A DNA stretch of 64,000 nt from CALFBG01 sp045110315. Lineage in GTDB: Bacteria > Bacteroidota > Bacteroidia > Chitinophagales > Saprospiraceae. Shown here piece by piece: positions 1 through 8,220 of the stretch; positions within the stretch are counted from its first letter, which is position 1, and the number at the start of each line of letters is the position of its first letter. The position numbers and the translations under genes were made by a program. Location of the stretch: assembly GCA_045110315.1 (NCBI GenBank), contig JBGCFY010000033.1, forward strand, positions 58,965 through 122,964, read 5' to 3'. Under the pieces are notes generated by a model. It ran no database searches and was not told where the DNA came from. It saw only the letters and a program-made list of their open reading frames with translations.

Positions 1-247
1 AAGGTTTTCTTCTTCCAAACTTTGGCGACCAAGTACCATCACTCATCGCCCCAATAATCGGCTGAATAATCAATCCCGTTACGGGCCCTGCTAACCACAA
101 TATCGGTATCTCATGTTCGCTTGCCCCTAGGTATTTATAAATGGCGGACATATTGCTTTGCTGCAAACCAAAGCTGAATTGAATTCCAAAAAAACCGAAA
201 TTCATATTCCATATTTGCCAAAAACTCAACTTTGGTTTCTTTATCAT
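1..247 (-). CDS. MFS sugar transporter, SLC45-like (partial, N-terminal part only)
   Basis: An open frame begins at an ATG at 247 and runs off the left edge; 82 codons are visible. The translation has one hydrophobic segment (roughly residues 16-30), then a second one running into a loop with G-A-M-S-D and, eight residues on, G-R-R-K-P, which is the MFS motif A between TM2 and TM3. The style of the N-terminus (FGFFGIQFSFGLQQSN) is that of the SLC45/GPH-like sugar transporters common in Bacteroidota sugar loci. It lies 140 bp downstream of the TonB receptor on the same strand, so co-transcription is likely: receptor for outer-membrane uptake, this protein for the inner membrane. The substrate cannot be told; maltose or glucans would fit the LacI context, but this is inference. 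Confidence 0.75.
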   Translation of the reverse strand, partial: MIKKPKLSFWQIWNMNFGFFGIQFSFGLQQSNMSAIYKYLGASEHEIPILWLAGPVTGLIIQPIIGAMSDGTWSPKFGRRKP

Positions 248-322
248 TATTTGGTTTTTTAAGGTAGACCGTTACTTTAAAATAAAGATAGTAAGACGTG
301 TACCTACTATGAAATCTGCTTC

Positions 323-351
323 AAGACAGCGAGATCCTGTCTCCCTGTCTT
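323..351. repeat. Intergenic stem-loop between TonB receptor and MFS genes
   Basis: AAGACAG-C-GAGA pairs with TCTC-C-CTGTCTT around a 5-nt loop (11 pairs, one C/C mismatch). There is no T-run on either side, so it does not look like an intrinsic terminator. It may be an mRNA processing or stability element separating receptor and transporter expression. Confidence 0.45.
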
Positions 352-386
352 AAAACAAATTCTATTGAAACAAAAAATTCTAGTAA

Positions 387-3017
387 TTAAAACGTATATC
401 TAACCGTAGCAGATACAGAACGTCCTGTAATAGATCTAGCTCGAAGATAGTTAACTTGTCCTTCTGTAATTGACCCTTCTTCTGATTCTGTAATTCCGAT
501 TGTATCGAATAAGTTATTAGCATTTACAGAAAGAGATAATCCGTTAATCACTGCGATATTAACAAATGCGTTTGTAATAACATAGCCAGGCATAATTAAT
601 TCATTTCCGTCTTGCGCAAAAGCTTTCGTTTGACCGATAAAACTTAAACCAATCGCATATTTCTTAGCAAAGGAATAAGAAGGAATAAGATTATACATCA
701 AGTCTGGTTGCCGTCTTGGTGTATTACCTTCGTTCGCATCATCTTTCGTTGTAATTTCTGCCTTCGTATAAGTCACCGCACCTCTCACATCAAAGTCTCC
801 AAAGTTAAAAGCACCTTCTACTTCTAGACCGTAAGCAGTATAATCATTCTCAATTACTTGTTGAGTCGTCGCTTCAAAACCACCTTCTTCCGTTGTTCCT
901 GCGTAAAAGGCAGTAACAAATAATCCACCCGAGCTGAATTTTTGCTTCCATCCTAATTCTGCTTGATCAATGATATCTTTTGGATTACCAACAAATAAAC
1001 TTGCCGTACCAGGATTAATAATTCTATCTGCTTTAGCAGAACCACCACGACTAAATCTTCCAAAAACAGCTTGCTTGCTATTTAGTTTATAGTTTGCGCC
1101 AATAGAAAAAGAAGTATAATCATAATCGTAATCTACTGGAGCTTTTTGAGCATTATTAACAACCGAAACACTTTGTTCGAGTTGAGAAACGACACCGTCA
1201 TTATTAACATCAAGTGCAGTTTGTACGCCACCAGAAGTAGCACCTGTTACGCTTCCAAAGTCATACCTCACACTTGCCGTAAGGTTTAATTGATCATTAA
1301 GCTGTACCTCTACTTCTGCATATGGTGCAGAGATATCGTATTGCATATTGTAACCTCGCTGACAACAGTTACCCCAAACAGGAACACCGTAAGCAAATTT
1401 TCCATTCTCAGACATCATCGTTCCATCTGCTCGCTCTATATCAATTAGTCCTGCATTCTCTCCTTTCACTTCCATGAAGTAAGAGTTCCAGAGCCAAGCC
1501 ATATTAATATTTTGACGACCTTTAAAGTAACCAACAGTAGCCGTAACTTTACCAAAGTTTTTAGAAACTTTAGTATCACTAAATAAAGTATTAAAATCTC
1601 TTAACTCAGTATCAAACATATGAATAATTTGTGCTAATTCTCCCGTGTAAGCTGTTCCATCTTGAGCATTAGTCAAGGTAGCTCCTGCAAAGCCCGTGGT
1701 ATCTCCAACAGCACCAGCAATAATACCTAGCATGTCTCCTGTGGTACCAACTGCTGATGGTAATGGTCCATAAAATCCTCCTGAGTTTCTTGTATACCTT
1801 GATCGACTGTCAATATTCCAGCCATCTCCTAATTCAAATTTAAATTCTGCTCCAATCGCATTCGATAAGGCTCGCATTCCATCCGTTATATTTCCATCTC
1901 GACGCTCTCCTTCTGCTCCAATCCCAAAATTTGATTGCAAAAACACACTATGTGGAGAATCTTGAGTAGCACTAAAACCATCAATAGATTCCCAAGTTGG
2001 ATCAGCATTTGTACCAGAAACGGCAATCGGCATTGGCAAATAAGCAGTAGTACGATCATTTAAGTGTTTCAAGTAAACTCGGGCATAGCCTTTCTTAAAG
2101 TGCTTCGTCAAATTCGCTTTTACCTGTCCACCATTGTTGCCATTGTAGCCTGTGTTCCGTGGTCCCTCGCCCGTACGAAAGAATCCTCCAACGTGAAAGT
2201 TTAAATCCTCTCCAATGGAAGAACCATATTCAAAATCTGTTCGGTATGTTTCATAATCTAAACCAAAGGTTGTAGCTATACTTCCTCCGGCAACACCACC
2301 CGTTTTACTAATAAAGTTAATAATACCCCCCGGAGAATTAGATGCCAAAGTAGAAGCAGAACCACCTCTAAGCGCTTCAATACGAGCAACACTTTGATCT
2401 GCTCTTAGAAAGATATCTGACGTAGCAAAAGCAATGTCTCCAAAAAGAAATACTGGCAGCCCATCTTCTTGTAATTGTAAATATTTTGATCCACCCGCAG
2501 AAATTGGAATACCTCTTACCGTGATATTAGTGTTTCCATCTCCTCCTGATGCTTCAGAGCGAATCCCAGGAATAGTTCGGAAAATTTCAGCAGTCGTCCG
2601 AGGAGAGGATTGTAAAATCCCTTCTGGTTTTAAAGTTGTGATTGAGATACTTGACTCCAATTTAGACCTAGAGTTTGCAAGTCCTGTAACTACGACTTCA
2701 TCTAAGCCTAAGGCATCAGTAGAAAGTGCAAAGTCGATTTGACCTGACCCTTCGACCGTTTTTTCAAGACTTGAAAATCCCGTGTAGGATGCTACTAAGG
2801 TAATTCCGGTGGAACGCTCTAATTTAATTTGGTATTTTCCGTCAATGTCGGTAACTGTTCCAACACCAGACATTTCTTTGACAGTAATAGTTGCACCAAT
2901 CAATGCTTCTCCACTTTCATCCGTCACCGTACCTTCAATAGATACATTTTGCGCAGACAAATTTGAAAGCAATGAAAAAGTAAGTAACAACGAAATAGAA
3001 AGTATAATTTTTTTCAT
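387..3017 (-). CDS. TonB-dependent outer-membrane receptor with carboxypeptidase-regulatory-like domain
   Basis: An 876-residue receptor for energised uptake across the outer membrane. Signal peptide about 1-22 (cleavage after SA), a CarboxypepD_reg-like beta-sandwich about 26-100 (IEGTVTDESGEALIGATI), a TonB-box-like DEVVVTG at 106-112, a plug domain about 120-240 (TVRGIP, EALRGGSASTL, PGGIINF) and a beta-barrel to the C-terminal aromatic residue (VRYTF). A segment near residue 605 (DVNNDGVVSQLEQ) resembles a calcium-binding EF-hand or dockerin loop in an extracellular loop. The divergent LacI gene and downstream MFS transporter suggest a carbohydrate substrate; no SusD partner follows it, so this is a stand-alone receptor rather than a classic SusCD pair. 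Confidence 0.9.
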   Translation of the reverse strand: MKKIILSISLLLTFSLLSNLSAQNVSIEGTVTDESGEALIGATITVKEMSGVGTVTDIDGKYQIKLERSTGITLVASYTGFSSLEKTVEGSGQIDFALSTDALGLDEVVVTGLANSRSKLESSISITTLKPEGILQSSPRTTAEIFRTIPGIRSEASGGDGNTNITVRGIPISAGGSKYLQLQEDGLPVFLFGDIAFATSDIFLRADQSVARIEALRGGSASTLASNSPGGIINFISKTGGVAGGSIATTFGLDYETYRTDFEYGSSIGEDLNFHVGGFFRTGEGPRNTGYNGNNGGQVKANLTKHFKKGYARVYLKHLNDRTTAYLPMPIAVSGTNADPTWESIDGFSATQDSPHSVFLQSNFGIGAEGERRDGNITDGMRALSNAIGAEFKFELGDGWNIDSRSRYTRNSGGFYGPLPSAVGTTGDMLGIIAGAVGDTTGFAGATLTNAQDGTAYTGELAQIIHMFDTELRDFNTLFSDTKVSKNFGKVTATVGYFKGRQNINMAWLWNSYFMEVKGENAGLIDIERADGTMMSENGKFAYGVPVWGNCCQRGYNMQYDISAPYAEVEVQLNDQLNLTASVRYDFGSVTGATSGGVQTALDVNNDGVVSQLEQSVSVVNNAQKAPVDYDYDYTSFSIGANYKLNSKQAVFGRFSRGGSAKADRIINPGTASLFVGNPKDIIDQAELGWKQKFSSGGLFVTAFYAGTTEEGGFEATTQQVIENDYTAYGLEVEGAFNFGDFDVRGAVTYTKAEITTKDDANEGNTPRRQPDLMYNLIPSYSFAKKYAIGLSFIGQTKAFAQDGNELIMPGYVITNAFVNIAVINGLSLSVNANNLFDTIGITESEEGSITEGQVNYLRARSITGRSVSATVRYTF

Positions 3018-3100
3018 TTGGACTTAATTTTAAAATTTTGTTTCGAATAATATTATACAATGCTATACTTTTTTTTCTTTTTTGAAAAATCACAAAGTTT

Positions 3101-3114
3101 CGCAAACGGTTGCG
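3101..3114. promoter_or_regulatory. LacI-family operator
   Basis: CGCAAACGGTTGCG is the classic LacI/GalR palindrome (GCAAACG-type half sites with a central CG). It lies in the divergent region between the TonB receptor and lacI genes. A second partial copy, GGTTGCGG, is at 3120-3127, 12 bp after the first occurrence of the same 8-mer, and touches the predicted -33 element of lacI. The natural reading is binding by the adjacent LacI protein, controlling both genes. Confidence 0.7.
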
Positions 3115-3127
3115 GGATAGGTTGCGG

Positions 3128-3158
3128 TTGGTAAGTTTTTAAAAAAAGGCTATCTTCG
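3128..3158 (+). promoter_or_regulatory. Predicted promoter of the lacI-type gene
   Basis: TTG at 3128-3130 and TATCTTCG at 3151-3158 fit the Bacteroidota vegetative promoter (TTG, about 19-21 bp, TAnnTTTG) with one mismatch. The start codon is at 3164, so the transcript would be leaderless or nearly so. Confidence 0.45.
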
Positions 3159-3163
3159 AGCAT

Positions 3164-4165
3164 ATGAAAAGAGTAACGATTAAAGATTTAGCCAAAATCT
3201 TGAACCTTTCCACCTCTACCGTCTCTAGAGCATTATCCGACCATCCAGATATTAGCGAGTCTACTAAAAATAAGGTGCGATTAGCTGCTAAAGAGTTCAA
3301 TTATACTACCAATGTACACGCTCGTTTTTTTCGAAATCAACATTCTGGATTAATTGCATTAATCCTACCAGAGATAAATATGTTTTTTACTCCTAACCTA
3401 ATCAAAGGTATCAACAAAACAATTTCATCGTCTAAGTATTCTCTAATTATGTTTCTGACGAATGATAGTTACAAGAAAGAAAAGGAAATTATTACACAAT
3501 GCTTGAGTTGGGCCGTCGAAGGGGTTCTTATTTCTTTATCTAAAGAAACCTATGATCTTAATCATTTAGAACCACTCACGAATGCAAACATTAAATGTGT
3601 TTTATTGGATAAAGCGTTAGAAAATGAAGATTTTCCAGCAGTTACGATTGATAGTACCCAAGCAAGCTACCAAGCGATTTCCCATTTAATAGAAAAAGGT
3701 CACCAAAATATTCTGGCTATTTTTGGAAATCCTAATTTCAACATCTCTCAAGAAAGAATTAAAGGGTACGAAAAAGCCTTGACAGAACATGGAATTCCAA
3801 TTTTAAAAGAAAACATCATTTCGGTTGATAAAAGTGCGGACCTTGACTTCATTCTTCCTCCAATTCTAAACCATAATAAAAAGATAACTGCCATCTTTAC
3901 AATGTCGGACGAATTACTTGCCAAAAGCTTATACCATATTAATGCTCTCGGATTATCTATCCCAGAGGATATTGCTATTATATCTATTAGCGATGGAGAA
4001 TATCCTTATTTAACCTACCCTCAGATCAGTCACGTCAAAGATTCTGGTAGTAAAATGGGGAAAAATGCTTGTAATTTTTTACTCGAAGCCATTTCGGAAC
4101 CAACCAAACTTCGTCCCTCTGAATTGCTCGTTTCGACCAAGTTAATAAAATTACAATCTGTCTAA
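3164..4165 (+). CDS. LacI-family transcriptional regulator
   Basis: A 333-residue repressor-type regulator. Residues 1-30 form the LacI helix-turn-helix (TIKDLAKILNLSTSTVSRAL), followed by the hinge, then a periplasmic-binding-protein-like effector domain from about residue 60 (LIALILPEINMFFTPNLIKG) ending with a HVKDSGSKMG segment typical of the C-subdomain. Length is normal for the family. It is transcribed away from the TonB receptor and MFS genes, with a LacI-type operator in the shared intergenic region, so it most likely controls that locus and itself in response to a sugar. The inducer is unknown. Confidence 0.93.
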   Translation: MKRVTIKDLAKILNLSTSTVSRALSDHPDISESTKNKVRLAAKEFNYTTNVHARFFRNQHSGLIALILPEINMFFTPNLIKGINKTISSSKYSLIMFLTNDSYKKEKEIITQCLSWAVEGVLISLSKETYDLNHLEPLTNANIKCVLLDKALENEDFPAVTIDSTQASYQAISHLIEKGHQNILAIFGNPNFNISQERIKGYEKALTEHGIPILKENIISVDKSADLDFILPPILNHNKKITAIFTMSDELLAKSLYHINALGLSIPEDIAIISISDGEYPYLTYPQISHVKDSGSKMGKNACNFLLEAISEPTKLRPSELLVSTKLIKLQSV

Positions 4166-4228
4166 TACTCAATTGCATAGTTTCCTTTCTTCTTTAAACA
4201 AAAAGTAATCACTTGATCACCAAATAAC

Positions 4229-4261
4229 AAAAGCTCCTAAGGAATTACCCTAGAAGCTTTT
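4229..4261. terminator. Bidirectional intrinsic terminator
   Basis: AAAAGCT-C-CTAAGG pairs with CCCTAG-A-AGCTTTT around AATTA, with A-tracts and T-tracts at both outer ends. It sits between the convergent lacI-type gene and the DUF3108 gene. Confidence 0.7.
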
Positions 4262-4287
4262 ATCATAGACTCATTCAACTTCAAACC

Positions 4288-5166
4288 TTACTTCTTCTTT
4301 CTCTTTCCCGCTTTTGCTGTCATATCGTATTTCAAACCTTTGTATTCTTTCAAAACTGCTTTAACAGAACCTACCGAAACAGGAGATTCGATTAAAACTG
4401 GAATCCGATTTTGATCATCCGTTACGTATACATTCATTTCGGTATCTTCTTTAAAAACTTTACCTGAAATGACCTGCGGACTAAACTTAATCGTGTTATA
4501 ACGACCTTCGCCTTTTACTTTTTTACGAGCTGCTTTTCCCTTGTATTTTACTTTCAAAGGCCATACTTCCTTATCCATAAAAATTTTGACGGGAAACTCC
4601 TGCCCTTTTTCGTATTGATTGAAGTCTATATTACGAGAGTAATATACAACCGATAATAAATCGTGTACACAAGCATCTACCGCATAATCTTTTTGATTCG
4701 TTTTTGCCTTCGTATCTCCTCGGTGAGAAGTTGCTAAGCCTTTTTCTTGATCAAAAATGATTTTATCGTACAATCGATACTTACCTTCTCTGATATCTCG
4801 GTAAGATACTTCTGGTAATAAAGATTCTTTATTGATGTAAGTATCGTAGTAGTCTCTTACTTTAAAAAACCATTCGTACGATTTGAAAGTTTTCCCTACC
4901 GCTGATAAGTGGTATTGTCCTTTGTGTTCTTTAACTTTAAAAGTAACTTCTCCCGCTGCCAACCAGACGAAATTCCAGTTGTAGTATAATTTGTAGGTCA
5001 ATTCTTCTCCTACTTGAAAAGTACTATTTTCCATATAGCAGGGCTCCTGTGTAGCCGTACTATAATTGGTCTCATCAATATGAGTTGGTTGATTCGGCGT
5101 AGTGAAAGCCATCAGAAAGGTTATCATCGCCATTAAGCCGAAAAATCTACGCATTGTTTTTTTCAT
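4288..5166 (-). CDS. DUF3108 domain-containing exported protein
   Basis: A 292-residue protein with a hydrophobic N-terminus (signal peptide or anchor, about residues 1-23) and a body resembling DUF3108: FQVGEELTYKLYYNWNFVWLAAGEVTF near residue 50, then AVGKTFKSYEWFFKVRDYYDTY and a C-terminal VTDDQNRIPVLIE. The family is periplasmic and of unknown function. The C-terminus is strongly basic (KAGKRKKK). The first ATG at 5166 overlaps the end of the upstream flippase-like gene by 20 bp; an internal ATG at 5154 (MRRFFGLM) is an alternative. The overlap implies translational coupling of the two. Confidence 0.8.
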   Translation of the reverse strand: MKKTMRRFFGLMAMITFLMAFTTPNQPTHIDETNYSTATQEPCYMENSTFQVGEELTYKLYYNWNFVWLAAGEVTFKVKEHKGQYHLSAVGKTFKSYEWFFKVRDYYDTYINKESLLPEVSYRDIREGKYRLYDKIIFDQEKGLATSHRGDTKAKTNQKDYAVDACVHDLLSVVYYSRNIDFNQYEKGQEFPVKIFMDKEVWPLKVKYKGKAARKKVKGEGRYNTIKFSPQVISGKVFKEDTEMNVYVTDDQNRIPVLIESPVSVGSVKAVLKEYKGLKYDMTAKAGKRKKK

Positions 5167-6184
5167 AACCTAGTGATTTTAAAACGTTTGTATTAATAAT
5201 AAACACTGCTCCTATTAACGATGGAATGATTAAGTTAAGTATCCATAAACTAAAGGTTGCAGCAAGAATGCTCAATTCATTAGTGCTAAAATGACTCCAA
5301 ACAAAGAGCGCTACTTCTCCTCTTACAAATAAACCCGCTAAGGGAGGAAGCGGAATACTGGTCTGTAATAAAAATATCGTTGCAATACTTGCTAATGCTG
5401 CCACTAAAGTGATTTCAATGCCAAAAAACTGCAAAAACAAGTAATATTGTATCATATACACCAAATATCTTGCTAAAGAGTAGCCTAATGTCATCGTCAA
5501 TTCGCGACTCGTATAATTCTTTAATACGCGAACATGCTTGATAAAATGCTTAAACTTATGGATGTAAGGTATTTTCTTCGCAATGGGAATCATCATATCC
5601 ACATTATAAAATACAAAAATCATTAATAAAAGTAAAGCGACTCCAATGCAGCTAATGCCTAACAGTAATAAATTTTCCATTTCCACGTAGTGCTGAATAA
5701 AGTAGATCAAGCCCAACCAGCCCATCGTTAGTAAAACTAGCAGTTGGCTAAAACTTCCTACTAAAGTAGCAATGACGGCTTTCCAGTTATTTTCTGGTTT
5801 GACCATCAATATCCGACCACCGTATTCTCCTACTCGATTAGGGGTAAAAATAGAGAAAGTAATACCCGAAAAAATAGCTTGATATGCTTTTCCAAAAGAG
5901 ATCGTCTCAAAATTTTTGATTAGCTGTTGCCACTTCATCGTTTCAAAGGCCCAATTGATTGGCATCAAAAACAACGCAAAAACGACCCAATGTATATTTT
6001 GCCAAGCAAGTTGCTCGTAAAAAGCATTCCATAAGTCGTGGATATTATCCTTCGCAACGACTTGTTGATAAATAATCATCGCCAATAAAAAGACAACAAT
6101 TGATTTAATCAGGATATTAATACCTTTATGGTGAATAAGTTTATTCAAACTTTGATCAGCTAATATGTTTTCAAATGTATTCAA
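5147..6184 (-). CDS. Flippase-like integral membrane protein (YbhN / LPG-synthase TM family)
   Basis: A 345-residue polytopic protein with about eight hydrophobic segments and the family signature around residues 100-125 (GITFSIFTPNRVGEYGGR) plus a late P-P-L-A-G-L-F-V-R-G-E motif. This is the lysylphosphatidylglycerol-synthase-type transmembrane region without the soluble transferase domain, called flippase-like. It acts in the inner membrane; the substrate is not known. It overlaps the DUF3108 gene downstream, suggesting an envelope function for the pair. A second, unrelated-looking copy of the family lies at 31689-32789. Confidence 0.8.
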   Translation of the reverse strand: MNTFENILADQSLNKLIHHKGINILIKSIVVFLLAMIIYQQVVAKDNIHDLWNAFYEQLAWQNIHWVVFALFLMPINWAFETMKWQQLIKNFETISFGKAYQAIFSGITFSIFTPNRVGEYGGRILMVKPENNWKAVIATLVGSFSQLLVLLTMGWLGLIYFIQHYVEMENLLLLGISCIGVALLLLMIFVFYNVDMMIPIAKKIPYIHKFKHFIKHVRVLKNYTSRELTMTLGYSLARYLVYMIQYYLFLQFFGIEITLVAALASIATIFLLQTSIPLPPLAGLFVRGEVALFVWSHFSTNELSILAATFSLWILNLIIPSLIGAVFIINTNVLKSLGYEKNNA

Positions 6185-6399
6185 ATGCTATTTCTGCTTT
6201 AAATGTATATAAATTAGACGGGGATTTAGCTAAATAGTTGCTTATTAAAATGTTATCAAACTCTTATGGAAATGTTATCGTAGCACATTCTATCGTATTT
6301 TAGCTTTTGTGCATCAAAATAACCGTTGAAATTAGGCTTTTGAAACAAAAGATTTCAAATTATTTGTTTTGCGCTGCTTTTTGTAATACATTGCTTTTC

Positions 6400-6960
6400 A
6401 TGCAAGCACAACCGACTTATCGAATTTTGGGAATTGATCCTGGTACGAATGTACTTGGCTACGCCGTAATTGAAATCCGGAAAAAACAACCTTTGCTTTT
6501 GCACTTAGGCACCCTGAATATGGGTCATTTAGACTCTCCTTATTTGAAATTGCAACACATCTTTCAGGGGGTGGTTGAAATTATTACGAAATATACTCCG
6601 CAGCAAATGGCGGTAGAAGCTCCTTTTTACGGCAAAAATGTACAATCTATGCTAAAGTTAGGTCGAGCGCAGGGCGTTGCAATTGCGGCGGGTATGACGA
6701 ATGGTATTGAAGTAACGGAATATGCTCCCAAAAAGATCAAACAATCCGTGACGGGTAACGGTAATGCCTCAAAAGAGCAAGTATCGGCGATGTTGGCGAG
6801 TGTATTCAATCGAAAAATGACAGATGCAGGCCTAGATGCAACGGATGCTTTGGCAACCGCTCTTTGTCATTTTTATAAATCGGGAAGTGTTCTGAACGGA
6901 AAGAAAAAATATAGCGGTTGGGAGAGCTTTCTGAAAGACAATCCCGACCGGCAAAAGTAG
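6400..6960 (+). CDS. ruvC: Holliday junction endodeoxyribonuclease RuvC
   Basis: A crossover-junction resolvase that cleaves Holliday junctions with RuvAB. The RNase H-like fold is evident: first catalytic Asp in ILGIDPGTNVLGYAV, Glu in MAVEAPFYGKN, and the paired Asp residues in DAGLDATDALATALCH. The 186-residue product from ATG 6400 has the normal family length (about 170-190). The frame stays open upstream to a TTG at 6307, but that 31-residue extension is hydrophobic, non-homologous and preceded by no start-like context, so it is rejected. The gene stands alone, convergent with the HIT gene. Confidence 0.93.
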   Translation: MQAQPTYRILGIDPGTNVLGYAVIEIRKKQPLLLHLGTLNMGHLDSPYLKLQHIFQGVVEIITKYTPQQMAVEAPFYGKNVQSMLKLGRAQGVAIAAGMTNGIEVTEYAPKKIKQSVTGNGNASKEQVSAMLASVFNRKMTDAGLDATDALATALCHFYKSGSVLNGKKKYSGWESFLKDNPDRQK

Positions 6961-6980
6961 TCTACAGCAACTAACAGATT

Positions 6981-7370
6981 CTAGAAGTTAGCCCGAATTT
7001 TAGCGGCTAAAGCGGCCAACTCATCGGAATTTATCTGAATAGGATTCCCAAAGGAAAGATCTCCAACGGTATTTACAGGCATAAGGTGAACGTGAGCGTG
7101 AGGAACTTCAAGCCCAATGACACCAACGCCGATACGCTCACAAGGAACTGTTGCTTCAATGGCTTTACTTACTTTTTTTGCAAAAAGCATTAAGCCTGTT
7201 AAAACATCATCTTCGAGATCAAAAATATAATCTACTTCTTGCTTAGGAATCACGAGTGTGTGTCCTTCTACTTGAGGGCTAATATCTAGGAAAGCAAAAT
7301 AGTGCTCGTCTTCTGCAATTTTATGGCAAGGAATTTCGCCATTAATAATTTTAGTGAAAATGGACGCCAT
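6981..7370 (-). CDS. HIT family protein (histidine triad nucleotide hydrolase)
   Basis: A 129-residue HIT protein. ASIFTKIINGEIPCHKI at the N-terminus and the catalytic histidine triad VPHAHVHLMP near residue 100 are diagnostic. These proteins hydrolyse nucleotidyl phosphoramidates and related substrates in the cytoplasm. ATG 7370 gives the standard N-terminus; the open frame extends 12 codons upstream into greA and is not needed. The start is 1 bp beyond the greA stop, so the two are co-transcribed and probably translationally coupled, an arrangement common in Bacteroidota. Confidence 0.92.
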   Translation of the reverse strand: MASIFTKIINGEIPCHKIAEDEHYFAFLDISPQVEGHTLVIPKQEVDYIFDLEDDVLTGLMLFAKKVSKAIEATVPCERIGVGVIGLEVPHAHVHLMPVNTVGDLSFGNPIQINSDELAALAAKIRANF

Positions 7371-7371
7371 A

Positions 7372-7848
7372 TTATTCGATTGTGATGTTGGTAACTTCAA
7401 ATTCAATACTACCTCTAGGGGTTTCTACGGTTGCGATTTCCCCTACTTTTTTGCCTAATAGTCCAGCACCAATTGGCGAACTTACAGAAATTCGTTTTTC
7501 TTTGAGGTTAGCTTCCGCTTCGGAGACAAGTTTGTATTTTACCTCTTTGCCCGTCTTGGTATTCTTAATGGTTACGCTAGATAAAACTACGACTTTAGAG
7601 TTATCTAACTGACTTTTATCTAAAACCCTAGCCGTTCCGAGAGTTTTTTCCAATTCATTAATTCTAAACTCTAATAAACCTTGTGCATCTTTTGCAGCAT
7701 CATACTCTGCATTTTCAGAAAGATCTCCTTTTTCTCTTGCTTCTCCGATCGCATCAGCTGCTTTTTGTCTCTCGACTGTTTTTAAACGAACTAATTCTGC
7801 ATTTAATCGATCATATCCTTCTTGGGTAAAATAAGTGTATTTTGACAT
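7372..7848 (-). CDS. greA: Transcription elongation factor GreA
   Basis: A 158-residue cleavage factor that rescues backtracked RNA polymerase. The N-terminal antiparallel coiled coil carries the tip acidic motif in EKGDLSENAEYDAAK (about residues 40-53), followed by the C-terminal FKBP-like domain (ISVSSPIGAGLLGKKVGEIATVETPRG). Length matches the family (about 158). It begins the greA-HIT pair. The 370-bp upstream region holds a strong inverted repeat but no gene. Confidence 0.96.
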   Translation of the reverse strand: MSKYTYFTQEGYDRLNAELVRLKTVERQKAADAIGEAREKGDLSENAEYDAAKDAQGLLEFRINELEKTLGTARVLDKSQLDNSKVVVLSSVTIKNTKTGKEVKYKLVSEAEANLKEKRISVSSPIGAGLLGKKVGEIATVETPRGSIEFEVTNITIE

Positions 7849-8220
7849 AAGTACTAAAGTTTAGGATTTATTAGTGCTAGCATTCACAAGCTTAGCCCGC
7901 TGAGGTCGCTACCAGTTTCCACTGATATCAACTTTTTACCACCCAATAAATCAGATATTTTTAAGACAGTTTAACCTACCGTATCCTGCTTTGTTCTCGT
8001 TGAATAAATTAGAAATCCGACGTTTGTTTGGTCGGTTAATTTCTGTAGGGACATGTGAGCATGTCGTTGAGCTTTGTAGGTGTATATATACGCCGAGAAC
8101 GTTTCCATCTTAAGATTGACAGAAACGTTCTCGAAGTAAGTATACTGTAAAGGTATAAAAAAATTAGAAATATCTAAAATTTATACAAAAGTTGTTCTAT
8201 TCTTAATTTTGCATTAGTTT
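7849..8220. other. Intergenic region upstream of greA
   Basis: 372 bp without a credible gene. It holds a perfect 12-bp inverted repeat (separate entry), a small ACATG-TGAG-CATGT hairpin at 8051-8064 and a TATATATA tract next to the large stem. It must contain the greA promoter and the 3' end of the PorV-like transcript. Confidence 0.6.
8094..8133. repeat. Perfect 12-bp inverted repeat
   Basis: CGAGAACGTTTC at 8094-8105 is an exact inverted match to GAAACGTTCTCG at 8122-8133 with a 16-nt loop. No T-run follows on either strand. It lies between the PorV-like gene end and greA; it could be a processed 3' UTR stem, a Rho-type boundary or a dispersed repeat. Confidence 0.7.

Noticed and set aside
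323..351. Hairpin as terminator of the TonB receptor gene
   Set aside because: No T-run on the minus strand follows the stem, and the MFS gene begins shortly after, so it is listed as a stem-loop only.
6307..6399. N-terminal extension of RuvC from a TTG codon
   Set aside because: The extension is not homologous to RuvC and the 186-residue product from 6400 has normal length and starts right before the first strand.
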